Shown here piece after piece: positions 24,240 to 32,311 of a stretch of DNA of 32,311 nucleotides. The notes below the pieces were generated by a model, which was not told the DNA's origin, did not search any database, and was given only the letters and a program-made list of their open reading frames with translations. The DNA lies in contig CADBOW010000091.1 of assembly GCA_902796375.1 (NCBI GenBank), positions 1-32,311 on the forward strand, written 5' to 3'. Position 1 is the stretch's first letter. Each line of letters opens with the position of its first letter. The translations under genes were made by a program, and so were the position numbers. The stretch comes from an uncultured Lachnospiraceae bacterium. Lineage in GTDB: Bacteria; Bacillota; Clostridia; Lachnospirales; Lachnospiraceae.

Positions 24240-25109
24240 CTATCCCAGCTTGATGGGCGTTCCGGAAACCTCCACCAGTCCGCCGCTGGATACCTTCATA
24301 CTGCCTCCGGCCTCCAGTGTCACATTTGAGCCCTTGAAATTCGCTCTGCTCTGGCTCTCGATCCCTATGGAATCATCCGCCTGTACCGTTACCTTCTTTG
24401 CCTTCAGCGTAACGGCACCCGTTTCACCGTTCATGATCAGCGAAACATTGTCCCCCACCTTTACGGTCAGCTTCTTCGCCGCCTTCAGTTCGATAGATCC
24501 CTTTTCGGGATCGGAGTTGATCCTGACCTGATTCCCGCCCTCCTTGTCGGAAAGCTCGATCATTTTTTTATCATTGTTCAAAACCAGCCGGTGAGAGGCA
24601 AGGGCTGTCTGGATCGTGATCACATCCTGGGAGCCCGGTTGATCTCCGCCGCCCTCCTGACCGTCATCCCCTGAATTATCCTCGAAAATGATGGAGCTTC
24701 CGTTTCTGGTAACGATCTTCTTATATTTATTCTTCTCGTCCCTGGAACCCGTCAGGATCTTATCGTTTGTTTTCGGAATGCATCCGATCACATAAGCCCG
24801 CTCTATATTTCCTTCCTCAAAGGCAACCAGGACCAGATCACCCACCTCGGGAATAAAATAATGTCCCCACATACCGCCGGAGGAGGGCATCGCCACTCTG
24901 GCCCAGAGGAGTCTGGTACTGTCCGCCTCATCTTCTCCGCCTTCCCCCTGCTCCCGGGAAAGCAGGATCACACTGACGCGTCCCGACATATTCTCATCGT
25001 AGTTCTTTACCACCTTGCCCAGCATGATCCCCATGATCCGGGAATCCCCGGTATCGGTCTTCTCCATTTTCTTCCTGGAGACGTCTTCTATGATGTCAAA
25101 GATAGCCAT
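24240..25109 (-). CDS. CIS spike protein, gp5/gpV-like (OB fold plus beta-helix)
   Basis: The 289-residue protein has an N-terminal OB-fold (about 25-117) with the usual GKVVKNYD, GRVSVIL and the 'PEVGDLVLVAFEEGN' stretch. A loop rich in Gly/Asp/Gln follows (145-160), then a beta-helical C-terminal part (175-289) of short strand repeats such as IELKAAKKLTVKVGDNVSL and VTLKAKKVTVQADDS, ending SGTPIKLG. This is the trimeric needle that carries a PAAR tip. No PAAR gene is in the window. The gp27-like half is encoded separately just upstream, unlike fused VgrG or Afp8. AGAGG precedes the ATG. Confidence 0.92.
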   Translation of the reverse strand: MAIFDIIEDVSRKKMEKTDTGDSRIMGIMLGKVVKNYDENMSGRVSVILLSREQGEGGEDEADSTRLLWARVAMPSSGGMWGHYFIPEVGDLVLVAFEEGNIERAYVIGCIPKTNDKILTGSRDEKNKYKKIVTRNGSSIIFEDNSGDDGQEGGGDQPGSQDVITIQTALASHRLVLNNDKKMIELSDKEGGNQVRINSDPEKGSIELKAAKKLTVKVGDNVSLIMNGETGAVTLKAKKVTVQADDSIGIESQSRANFKGSNVTLEAGGSMKVSSGGLVEVSGTPIKLG

Positions 25110-25168
25110 ACTTCTTCCTCTTTCCGATCCGGTTCACGATCACGGAGCTCCTGTGAGCCGGAGTTCTT

Positions 25169-26329
25169 TCAATGTCCGATCTTGTTGGCGCAGCCCTCAA
25201 ATGTGGTCCGGTATCTCCCGTCCATGAAGGTATGCCTTACGTTCGTCAGATAAAACTCATTGTTCACCGGAGTTCCGAAATCCTCCAGTGTGATAAATCT
25301 TCCCGGTACGATCTCCGGTATTCCGAGGATCTCTCCGTTCACGCTGCCCAGCCGGTAGCCCATGGTCTCCAGCAGGTAGGATGCTCTGTATCCGGCCTCC
25401 TCCTTGCTGTCCGTGGTGGGATCGATATAGACCATCGACTGCTTGTCCAGCAGCGGTTTCGCCTTGTTCCCCAGGGAGATCTTGTTTTTGTTCTGCTTTC
25501 TGTCCCCGATATACTTGCCCTGAGCCATATCGATATTCCGGACCACAACCTCCTTCACCAGGCCGGTCATGTCATATCCCACATCAATATTCATAATACC
25601 GAATCCCGGTTTCAGGACCATAAGCGGCGTCTGGTTCTTCTTTGCCTCGATAAAATAGAGGGTCTTTCCCACCACAAAAAAGTCGAAATTATATCTTTTG
25701 GCGGCTTTCACTATGAATTCATAGTCGCTCTCCTCCACCATTTCAACTCTTCGGTCCGTAGTCTGGCCTCCCCCGGCACCTCCGGGCGGCCGATCCGGTG
25801 TTGTTCCGATATTCATCTCCATGAACAGGGATCCACCGGGGCCGGTTTCCTGAAAGATCGGATAGTTCTCCAGGATCTCCTTCACCGCATCACTGAAATA
25901 CAGGGCCTTCAGCTTCCTCGAATGACGGTTGGCCATCATAAGTCCCTTCACATCCATACAGGTCAGCTCCACGGAGGGTCTTCCCTCATTTCCGTCGGAA
26001 GGGACGATGAAATGCACCTTTGCTATAAATCCACGAAACACCTCCCGAAGAGTCTGGGCATATCCCATATAGATCACGATGGTGGAGCCGAGATACATAA
26101 ACTGCTTGGTCTTCTTGATCTCAAATTTCCGGCTGAGATCATCATATACTCCGCCCAGGGTCACCGTAGCGATGGAAGCTTCATACCCTGCCGTAAGCTC
26201 CACCTCAATGTCCCTTACGTTCAGAAGCTGCTGGTCATCCATCTCCGTACCGTCGATAAAAACCGTAGCCTTCGGTTCCCGGAAGCCCTCATAGCCCTGT
26301 TTTATTTTGCTGAATTCAAATTCTGCCAT
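25169..26329 (-). CDS. CIS spike hub protein, gp27/late control gpD-like
   Basis: The 386-residue protein corresponds to the gp27-like first half of VgrG/Afp8: a beta-barrel with DIEVELTAGYEASIATVTLG near the start, then a segment around SRKLKALYFSDAVKEILENY, then a second barrel with EESDYEFIVKAAKRYNFDFF and GKTLYFIEA, the classic 'find the residue, open the file' pattern of phage late control D proteins. It forms the trimeric hub joining the tube to the gp5-like spike encoded next. A Pro/Gly-rich loop (about 178-190) separates the barrels. The ribosome binding site is weak; the upstream stop lies 20 bases away. Confidence 0.9.
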   Translation of the reverse strand: MAEFEFSKIKQGYEGFREPKATVFIDGTEMDDQQLLNVRDIEVELTAGYEASIATVTLGGVYDDLSRKFEIKKTKQFMYLGSTIVIYMGYAQTLREVFRGFIAKVHFIVPSDGNEGRPSVELTCMDVKGLMMANRHSRKLKALYFSDAVKEILENYPIFQETGPGGSLFMEMNIGTTPDRPPGGAGGGQTTDRRVEMVEESDYEFIVKAAKRYNFDFFVVGKTLYFIEAKKNQTPLMVLKPGFGIMNIDVGYDMTGLVKEVVVRNIDMAQGKYIGDRKQNKNKISLGNKAKPLLDKQSMVYIDPTTDSKEEAGYRASYLLETMGYRLGSVNGEILGIPEIVPGRFITLEDFGTPVNNEFYLTNVRHTFMDGRYRTTFEGCANKIGH

Positions 26330-26348
26330 AGTTCAAATGATCCGATCA

Positions 26349-27236
26349 TTAAAGATTGAACAGGTTCCCGATCTTCTGCGATGTTTTATTAAAGCTCTCA
26401 CTTCCGCCTTCGAAGGAGGATTTGTACCGTTCCTGCCATACAGCCAGTGAATTCGGCCACTGCTCATAATCAGCGCACATGATCGTAAGTCCGACCTTCG
26501 CCCTCACGGGTTCTCCGGTCACATTAAACATCGTATATTCCACACCGACCCGTCTCAGGACTCCGGAATAACAGATCTCCCCCCAATGGAAGCTGATCAC
26601 CCGGGTATTCTCATTTCGAAGGGCCGCGATAAAGCCTTCCACCTGACGCTGAACGGTGGTTCTCTTCTTGTTTCCCATAGCAAGTCCCTGACTGACCGCT
26701 CCCTTCAGAAGGCCGGTGGTGGACAGATCCATCTTATCACTCATAAATGCATCCTTCGGATCCATGGAATCAAACAGCAGATCCACTGACATGCTGATAG
26801 ATGCCGGCACGGTTTTGTATTTCAGTTCCTTCGCTTCATCCGACATGAAATCCATGGTGGATGCAGGTCCGCCGGCATGCCCCTGCAGCCGGAGACTGGA
26901 TGGATTGAACTGTACCGTAAACAGCTTTTTCTTATTGGAAAGCTTCTGTACATAGGCATCTGCCAGGGAATCATCCATGCCGATGCCTGCCCCCGCCAGA
27001 AGTTTTTTGGTATAATCCCCCAGAAGTCCTGTATCAAATCCGGCCCCCATGTCAGCCAGGCCGCCCAAGCCGCCCAGGCCGCCGAGACCACCGCCTCCGG
27101 ATGCGATCTTGATGGCGTCCACCAGAACCGTTTCACGGTCCCTGAGATCCAGCACCTCAATGATGGCCTTTTCCACATTTCCGATATTCTGAGAGGCTGA
27201 GGTCCCTACTGATGTAAGTGTATCTACGATTCCCAT
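26349..27236 (-). CDS. CIS tube-adaptor protein, Afp7-like, paralogue 2
   Basis: The 295-residue protein shares its plan with the preceding gene: FNPSSLRL (110-117), SMSVDLLFDSMDPKDAFM (148-165), a WGEICYSGV strand and VEYTMFNVTGEPVRAKVGL. This is the CIS tube-protein N-terminal domain found in Afp7/Pvc7, which sits between the inner tube and the spike hub. A C-terminal LysM domain, common in Afp7, is not evident. A striking Gly-Leu repeat (about 47-60, GGGGLGGLGGLGGL) lies in a linker. AAGGAGG precedes the ATG. The alternative reading is a modified tube-initiator specific to this CIS subtype. Confidence 0.82.
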   Translation of the reverse strand: MGIVDTLTSVGTSASQNIGNVEKAIIEVLDLRDRETVLVDAIKIASGGGGLGGLGGLGGLADMGAGFDTGLLGDYTKKLLAGAGIGMDDSLADAYVQKLSNKKKLFTVQFNPSSLRLQGHAGGPASTMDFMSDEAKELKYKTVPASISMSVDLLFDSMDPKDAFMSDKMDLSTTGLLKGAVSQGLAMGNKKRTTVQRQVEGFIAALRNENTRVISFHWGEICYSGVLRRVGVEYTMFNVTGEPVRAKVGLTIMCADYEQWPNSLAVWQERYKSSFEGGSESFNKTSQKIGNLFNL

Positions 27237-27248
27237 GCTCCTGCCTCC

Positions 27249-28130
27249 TTAAAGCTTCAGATTCAGCAAACTGTTATTGGTAAACTGATTTGCCTTGCCC
27301 AGAATGCCCGTTCCCGTTCCGGGTTCCTGGAAGGTTTCTTCAAAGGCGTGTTCCCAGTATTTCCTGTCATAGGTATATCTTTTGTCCCTGGCATTGTCGT
27401 CTTTGGCATCCTCCTGCCGGATCGAGATCCCAACGGTTCCCCGTATGGGATTTCCCTTCTTGTCAAACATGGTATACTGCACATCCACATCGGTCACAAT
27501 GCCATGGAAGCTCATGTCTCCCCAGAAGAAGATCACTCTCTGTGCCTCCTTGATCGTAAGAAGGGACAGAAGACCCTGCATCTGACGCATGACACTGTAT
27601 CCGCTTCCATTGTTTATAAGCTGGGATGCTCCGAAATTGATGGCGTTGGAGGGTGTAAACCCAAGCAGCGGATTGTCTCCCGTCATAAATGCATCCATGT
27701 TGTTGGTATCATCAAACAGAAGCTCCATGGAAAGAATCGTCGCAGAAGGAACGTTGAACAGTGACAGTTCCGGATTGGCTGCGCTCCCCTTGAAATCCAT
27801 CTGCTTTTCGGCAGCGGTATCCAGCCGGAGTGTCGACGGATTATACTGAACCTCAATGGCAATATAATTCTTATCCACCACAAGTCCCCGGATCTGCTCA
27901 TAGGTAAGGACCTTCTTTCCCTTCAGGGAATTCTCGGCCTTCTGCATCAGCTGCTGATTCAGCTGATCATAATTCCTTGTAACATCCTCCGGTTTGGCTC
28001 CCAGGGCATCCACTCCCTCGTTGTTGTTCTGGTTGATGTTCTGATTCACCTTCCGGATGCAGAGTACGGCCTTGGTGTTATTTCCCGTCAGACTGCCTGT
28101 GAAGTTTTGAAGGGCTTTTCCCATTTCCAT
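27249..28130 (-). CDS. CIS tube-adaptor protein, Afp7-like, paralogue 1
   Basis: The 293-residue protein has YNPSTLRL (96-103), LSMELLFDDTNNMDAFM (133-149), WGDMSFHGIVTDVDVQYTMF and NPIRGTVGISI, aligning clearly with the next gene and with Afp7-type tube adaptors. The N-terminal 80 residues contain an Asn/Gln-rich segment (28-64) not shared with the paralogue. No LysM domain is visible. Two consecutive paralogues suggest a two-layer adaptor between tube and spike hub. The start ATG has AGAGGTGA eight to ten bases upstream. Confidence 0.82.
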   Translation of the reverse strand: MEMGKALQNFTGSLTGNNTKAVLCIRKVNQNINQNNNEGVDALGAKPEDVTRNYDQLNQQLMQKAENSLKGKKVLTYEQIRGLVVDKNYIAIEVQYNPSTLRLDTAAEKQMDFKGSAANPELSLFNVPSATILSMELLFDDTNNMDAFMTGDNPLLGFTPSNAINFGASQLINNGSGYSVMRQMQGLLSLLTIKEAQRVIFFWGDMSFHGIVTDVDVQYTMFDKKGNPIRGTVGISIRQEDAKDDNARDKRYTYDRKYWEHAFEETFQEPGTGTGILGKANQFTNNSLLNLKL

Positions 28131-28152
28131 ATGAAATCACCTCTCAACGATC

Positions 28153-31100
28153 CTATATGCCTCTTCTGATCTTTTCGTTCCGAAGCTTCTTCTCCAGCTT
28201 CTGCAAAACCTGCTCCGAGATCGCACTCATCTGAGACCGAACGCCTCTCGAAACCAGAGCCTCGATATCCTCCGCCTCCTGTCGGCTTAAGGTCCGCGCC
28301 GTATTCGTAGTAACGGAATAGGTATTCCTTCGTTCCGTTTCCAGCTGTTCCTGTTTCTGTTCGATCTCTCTTCTCTGGCGATTCTCGGTTCTGCGAAGGC
28401 TCTCAACCATTTCCTGCAGCTCTTCCTGTGTCACCCTGTCATTTCGACGATACACCAGTTCACTGGATTCCGTCTGAATCGGTTCCGGCACAGGCTCCGG
28501 CATGGCCGGCACTGCCGTCGTGATCCGACGGATCTCTTCGGCTGCAGCCTCCACATTATTTCTGGTGATCCCGACTCTGGCTGCCTGTCCCGAGCCGTCC
28601 AGATACTGCTCCACAACCTTGAATATCTCTACGGACTGCTCCGGGAAGATCCGGGTGATCTCATGGAAGATCTCTCTCCGTTCCTCCTCCTGTGCGTCCT
28701 CCGTATGCTGCAGGCTTTCGTACAGGGCCTGCTCATCATCCAGCAGGGACAGTGCCTCCTGTCTGGTCCGCTCGATCCCGCCTTCCCTCTTCCGTTCCGG
28801 CCGCAGCTGCTTCAGGACCTGAACCATCTGCTCGTAGCGTTCCACATTCCGGAGATTCATCTCATTCATTTCGCGGATCGTATTTTCTATGGTCTGTACG
28901 TCTCCGGCGTTCTCAGTGATCTCCTGAAGCTCCGTAAAATCCATCTCTGCCAGATCCACATTCTGTGATTCATCCAGATAGGAGCTCAGCTGCAATTCCG
29001 AACCGGCTTCCAGATTGTAGTTTAAACGATTGAAAATATTCTCTGCGGAATGATAAAGTGCGCCCCGGTACTCGATCCAGGTGTCACCCTTCGCAATCCT
29101 TTCATAGCCTGCATGGTACAGGGTTTTCACCACATCCAGAAGGACTGCGGCAGTCAGTCCCGCCGTGACCTTCTCCCTGCTTCTCTCTGTCTCCAAAAGC
29201 TCTCTTTCGTAAATGTTGTCGCTCCGATACCGTTCCACCTCACGGACACGTCTTCCTTCCGGCCGGGCAGCTGTTTCCTCCCCTGCCTTCTCCGTCTCCC
29301 GGTAGACCAGCTCGCTTCTTTCATAGATTCTTCCACGGTCGGTGGCTTCTCCGATTCCTGCTGCCTCTCTTCGGATCTGTTCCGTCCGAAGCTGCTCCCG
29401 AAGCTGCGTCCTTACATCAGATTCTTTGGTCTCCTTCGTCTGCCTGCTGATCCGCTCCTTCTCCAGCTGTTCCCTTACTTCGGAACGTACTGCGGAAACC
29501 GTTTCCTCCGCTGTGAAATAATGATCTCTGTCCTGCTCCAGCCGTTCCCGCTCCGTGACACGTTCCCTCTGGGATTCCCGTGTCTCACGGATGGTTCCGG
29601 GGGCCTCAGCCTCTTCGCCCTCCGTTTCGGTAGCGGGGATACCTTCCCGGTAGATCAGCTCCGCGCCCTCATGCTCCGTCCGAAGGATCTCTCCGGTCTC
29701 GGTGACATAGTTCTCCGTCTCCCGGGTTGCAGTTTCCGTCTCCCTCCGCTGCTGCTCTGTGAGCCTCTCCGAAAGGATCTGCTGCGTCAGTCTTTCACGA
29801 AGCGCCGCTTCCTGTGGGGTCTCTGCCCCGCCGGTTTCCCGGATCTCTTCGATCCGTTCCCGTTCTATACGCATGCTCTGACGTGCTTCGGCCAGACGCC
29901 GTTCCAGAGTCCGGCGTTCGCTTTCCGTCAGTTCAACTATGCTGCTCCTTACTTCTGTGACACGCTCTCCCGGTGCCCCCGGAACCGTCTGTCGGGAAAC
30001 AACCGGTTCCCCTGCCTCACGGATCCTTTCCCGTTCCAGAATGTCTGTCTCACGGATGGTTTCCGGCTTTCCAGCCTCTCCGCCCTCCGTTTCGGTGGCC
30101 GGAATTCCTTCCCGGTAGATCAGTTCCGCGCCCTCATGCTCCATCCGAAGGATCTCTCCGGTCTCGGTGACATAATTCTCCGTCTCCCGGATTGCAGTTT
30201 CCGTCTCCCTCCGCTGCTCTGTGAGCCTTTCCGAAAGGATCTGCTGCGTCAGTCTTTCACGAAGTGCTGCTTCCTCCGGGGTTTCTGCCCCGCCGGGTTC
30301 CCGGATCTCTTCGACCCGTTCCCGTTCTATACTCATACTCTGACGCGCTTCGGCCAGACGCCGTTCCAGAATCCGGCGTTCGCTTTCCGTCAGTTCTGCC
30401 GTGCTGCTCCTTACCTCTGTGACACGCTCTCCCGGTGCACCGGGAACCGTCTGTGGGGAAACAACCGGTTCCCCTGCCTCACGGATCCTTTCACGTTCCA
30501 GAATGTCTGTCTCACGGATGGTTCCCGGCTTCTCAGCCTCGCCGCCCTCCGTTTCGGTCGCAGGGATCCCTTCCCGGTAGATCAGGTCTGCGCCTTCATG
30601 CTCCGTCCGAAGGATCTCTCCTGCTTCCGTCACATACCGGTCTGTATGATCTGAACGGTATTCCGTATCGGTCCTCTGAGTGATCCGCTCTCCTTCATCG
30701 GTCACATACTCCGTAACCCGTTCGGATGCTGTCTCACCCGGTATCACACGTTCTGTTTCATGCTGCTGAAGGGTCTCCGATGTGACCCGGTCTGTCCGGA
30801 GCTCCTGTCCGGGTACGGTTCCGGCCCTTTCCCTGGTCCGTGATTCCGTCAGCTCCCGTTCCGTAAGTCTCTCACGATCAAGGGACGTCTGTTCCGTCAG
30901 GCGGTCCAGAATGGTTTCTTCCAGTTCTTCCCTGCTCTCTCCCTCACGGAATATCAGCTCCGCTCTCTCCCGTTCCGTAAGACGTTCCAGCTCCCGTTCG
31001 GTCAGAGCCTGTGAAGTGCTGACCGTACTGCTGTCCCTCTCAACCCGTTCGGTAAGACGGGAATACTCCTCGGTGCTCCTCTCTGTCAGTCGTTCTTCCC

Positions 31101-32259
31101 TTGTCTGCCCGGGAGCTGCGGCTCCTTCTGCCGCTGAAGCCTCCGCCGGTGCTTCTCCCCGGACGGGAGGCGCTGTTCCTTCCCGTTCCGTCAGGATCTG
31201 CTCCGACCTGCGGTATTCCACAGATTCCGGTCCTTCCACACGGGTTCTCTCTATGATCACCCGCTCCTCAGTCGTTCCCTGCGTTTCGGCAGGCTCCGCC
31301 GATCCGGCTTCTCCCTCCCGATAAACGATCTCGGCGGTTTCCCGCTCCGTATACTGTGCGGTTTCCCGCTCCGTCTCCAGCCGTTCGGTCTCACGGAATT
31401 CTCTCTCCGCCTGTTCGAACCGCTCCGAGCGTTCCTCACGCACAAACTGTCCCGGCTGCTCCGGGTATTCTGCAGACGCTGAACGGATCTCCTCTACCGG
31501 GAGTGCTGCCGTTCCCGCGCGTCCTTCCATTTCCCGGAAGACCTCCGGTTCGCTTTGTACGATATTTGAAAGGAAATTCTGCACCAGAAGCTTCCGAGCA
31601 ACATTTTCCTGTTCGGAAAGCATGCTTTCCTGAAGCTCGATCCTGGTATCACTCAGACTCCTGTTGAAATTCGATACGATCTGATAGATCGCACCCGTCT
31701 GAAGTCTGTGAAGTATACTCTCACTGAGGAAATCCTCGCGGGATCTCTCCGTGTGATATCCTTCTCTTCGCACAAGTTCCTTTGAAAGCTCCAGGGTTCT
31801 TTCTCTCAGCTCTCTGTTCTCGCCTTCCAGAACTATTTCAAAATAATGATTCAGGAAATCCTCTTCCAGGTGAGACGCCCGGATCATCCGTTTCACCTCG
31901 GTCATAAACCTTCTGTCATCCCTGACGCCAAGCTTATAGAGAGCATCCGTAATATACGTTCTGTCCTGATAGGTCAGTTCCCCATCCACAGAAAGCAGAA
32001 TACGGTTGAGCATATTATTAACGATATTGTATTTTTCTTCTTTCCGGCTGGAAATGAATGTGCTTCCGCCTATGGTGGTGGATTCTCCGTCCATAAGATA
32101 AATCTCCGGCGGAGAGCTCACCATATGAAGCAGCTCTTCTTCTCCGATCTCAAGCCCCATAAGAGAATAATTGCCGGTTATCCTCTCCCCGAAGGCATCA
32201 TAGCCATGAGTAAAATCCGAACGTACCTTCAGCTCGATCGGGGCCTTAATGGTGATCAT
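28153..32259 (-). CDS. Very large Glu/Arg/Thr-rich repeat protein of the CIS cluster, function unknown
   Basis: The 1368-residue protein has a folded-looking N-terminal domain (1-240), a huge low-complexity central region (about 270-1010) dominated by Glu, Arg and Thr in 'TERE' style, and a helical C-terminal region (1010-1368) that includes a compact domain at about 1015-1250 and a terminal coiled coil ending in LQKLEKKLRNEK. Residues 542-893 are direct repeats of a 154/155-residue module. The short motif E(L/I)(V/I)(Y/F)R recurs seven times over the protein. Being long, helical and located next to the tube adaptors, it could be a tape-measure or scaffold protein; a cell-surface or docking role is also possible. 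There is no signal peptide or membrane helix. The start codon overlaps the upstream gene (ATGA) and has no strong ribosome binding site. Confidence 0.85.
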   Translation of the reverse strand: MITIKAPIELKVRSDFTHGYDAFGERITGNYSLMGLEIGEEELLHMVSSPPEIYLMDGESTTIGGSTFISSRKEEKYNIVNNMLNRILLSVDGELTYQDRTYITDALYKLGVRDDRRFMTEVKRMIRASHLEEDFLNHYFEIVLEGENRELRERTLELSKELVRREGYHTERSREDFLSESILHRLQTGAIYQIVSNFNRSLSDTRIELQESMLSEQENVARKLLVQNFLSNIVQSEPEVFREMEGRAGTAALPVEEIRSASAEYPEQPGQFVREERSERFEQAEREFRETERLETERETAQYTERETAEIVYREGEAGSAEPAETQGTTEERVIIERTRVEGPESVEYRRSEQILTEREGTAPPVRGEAPAEASAAEGAAAPGQTREERLTERSTEEYSRLTERVERDSSTVSTSQALTERELERLTERERAELIFREGESREELEETILDRLTEQTSLDRERLTERELTESRTRERAGTVPGQELRTDRVTSETLQQHETERVIPGETASERVTEYVTDEGERITQRTDTEYRSDHTDRYVTEAGEILRTEHEGADLIYREGIPATETEGGEAEKPGTIRETDILERERIREAGEPVVSPQTVPGAPGERVTEVRSSTAELTESERRILERRLAEARQSMSIERERVEEIREPGGAETPEEAALRERLTQQILSERLTEQRRETETAIRETENYVTETGEILRMEHEGAELIYREGIPATETEGGEAGKPETIRETDILERERIREAGEPVVSRQTVPGAPGERVTEVRSSIVELTESERRTLERRLAEARQSMRIERERIEEIRETGGAETPQEAALRERLTQQILSERLTEQQRRETETATRETENYVTETGEILRTEHEGAELIYREGIPATETEGEEAEAPGTIRETRESQRERVTERERLEQDRDHYFTAEETVSAVRSEVREQLEKERISRQTKETKESDVRTQLREQLRTEQIRREAAGIGEATDRGRIYERSELVYRETEKAGEETAARPEGRRVREVERYRSDNIYERELLETERSREKVTAGLTAAVLLDVVKTLYHAGYERIAKGDTWIEYRGALYHSAENIFNRLNYNLEAGSELQLSSYLDESQNVDLAEMDFTELQEITENAGDVQTIENTIREMNEMNLRNVERYEQMVQVLKQLRPERKREGGIERTRQEALSLLDDEQALYESLQHTEDAQEEERREIFHEITRIFPEQSVEIFKVVEQYLDGSGQAARVGITRNNVEAAAEEIRRITTAVPAMPEPVPEPIQTESSELVYRRNDRVTQEELQEMVESLRRTENRQRREIEQKQEQLETERRNTYSVTTNTARTLSRQEAEDIEALVSRGVRSQMSAISEQVLQKLEKKLRNEKIRRGI
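29581..30636 (-). repeat. Long direct repeat inside the 1368-residue gene (units 462, 465 and 129 bases)
   Basis: Unit 1 (30636-30175) encodes residues 542-695, unit 2 (30174-29710) residues 696-850, and a partial unit 3 (29709-29581) residues 851-893. All begin YVTE(A/T)GEILR and contain (D/E)LIYREGIPATETEG. The 3-base difference between the full units comes from one extra Gln codon. High identity at the DNA level points to recent tandem duplication. Confidence 0.93.
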
Positions 32260-32311
32260 AATTCAGAAAGCGCCTGAGCCTTCAGCGCTCTCCGGTCCGG
32301 CGGCCACTTTA
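32256..32311 (-). CDS. C-terminal tail of an upstream gene in the cluster
   Basis: A minus-strand frame enters from the right edge and ends ...KWPPDRRALKAQALSEL before a TGA at 32256-32258 that overlaps the next start codon as ATGA, the same arrangement seen elsewhere in this operon. A second open frame in the same bases ends ...ESAEGSGAF with a TGA at 32263-32265, three bases before the start. The first is the more protein-like, but 18 codons are too few to decide or to name the protein. An inner-tube, sheath or small CIS accessory gene would be expected here. Confidence 0.4.
   Translation of the reverse strand, partial: KWPPDRRALKAQALSEL

Noticed and set aside
29050..30654. A 534-codon plus-strand open frame antisense to the 1368-residue gene
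   Set aside because: It mirrors the repetitive Glu/Arg codons of the minus-strand gene and has a Phe/Pro/Cys/Leu-rich product with no ribosome binding site; a codon-bias shadow.
30782..31324. Plus-strand Ser/Arg/Val-rich frame that looks like an RS-repeat protein
   Set aside because: It is the reverse translation of the TERE-type repeats and has no independent start signals.

Overview
The window looks like the chromosome of a Firmicute, most probably a Lachnospiraceae-type Clostridium relative. The grounds are strong AGGAGG ribosome binding sites, roughly balanced base composition, a secreted protein with a long Gram-positive style signal peptide, and a SpoIIE/STAS regulatory vocabulary. The species cannot be named from the sequence. 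Every gene I accept is on the minus strand, so transcription runs from high to low coordinates.

Right and centre (32311 down to about 5633): one long, tightly packed, apparently co-transcribed cluster encodes the baseplate half of a phage-tail-like contractile injection system (CIS). In transcription order it contains the tail of an unidentified gene; a 1368-residue Glu/Arg/Thr-rich protein built partly from 154/155-residue direct repeats; two paralogous Afp7-like proteins; a spike split into gp27-like and gp5-like genes; a gp25-like wedge protein; two large gpJ-like baseplate proteins; and a tail protein I homologue. Sheath, inner tube and PAAR genes are not in the window; the first two would be expected just beyond the right edge.

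The same strand and spacing then continue into a non-structural part. It holds a STAS anti-sigma-factor antagonist, a membrane HATPase with no recognisable phospho-acceptor histidine domain, a membrane protein with an octapeptide repeat and a likely SH3b domain, a 77-residue protein, a CIS-type AAA+ ATPase, and an orphan FtsE-like ABC ATPase. A probable cargo block follows: a 973-residue protein with a Gln-rich head and a Gly/Ala-rich hydrophobic core, a CesT/YbjN-like putative chaperone, a GNAT-like protein, a 506-residue protein whose C-terminus resembles ADP-ribosyltransferase toxins, and a 124-residue protein with an in-frame TGA followed by 42 more sense codons. Linking these proteins to injection is an inference from gene order.

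Left (5476 to 1): a membrane SpoIIE-type PP2C phosphatase with its own promoter candidate, which could be the phosphatase partner of the STAS protein; a membrane acyltransferase behind a promoter and nested inverted repeats; an O-acetylhomoserine sulfhydrylase closed by a bidirectional terminator; an AT-rich intergenic region; and the first 157 codons of a secreted protein running off the left edge.

The most interesting material is the coupling of a CIS baseplate operon to partner-switching signalling parts and a multi-gene putative effector/chaperone block, the repeat-built 1368-residue protein, the in-frame TGA, and a solo IS200/IS605-like end in the middle of the operon.
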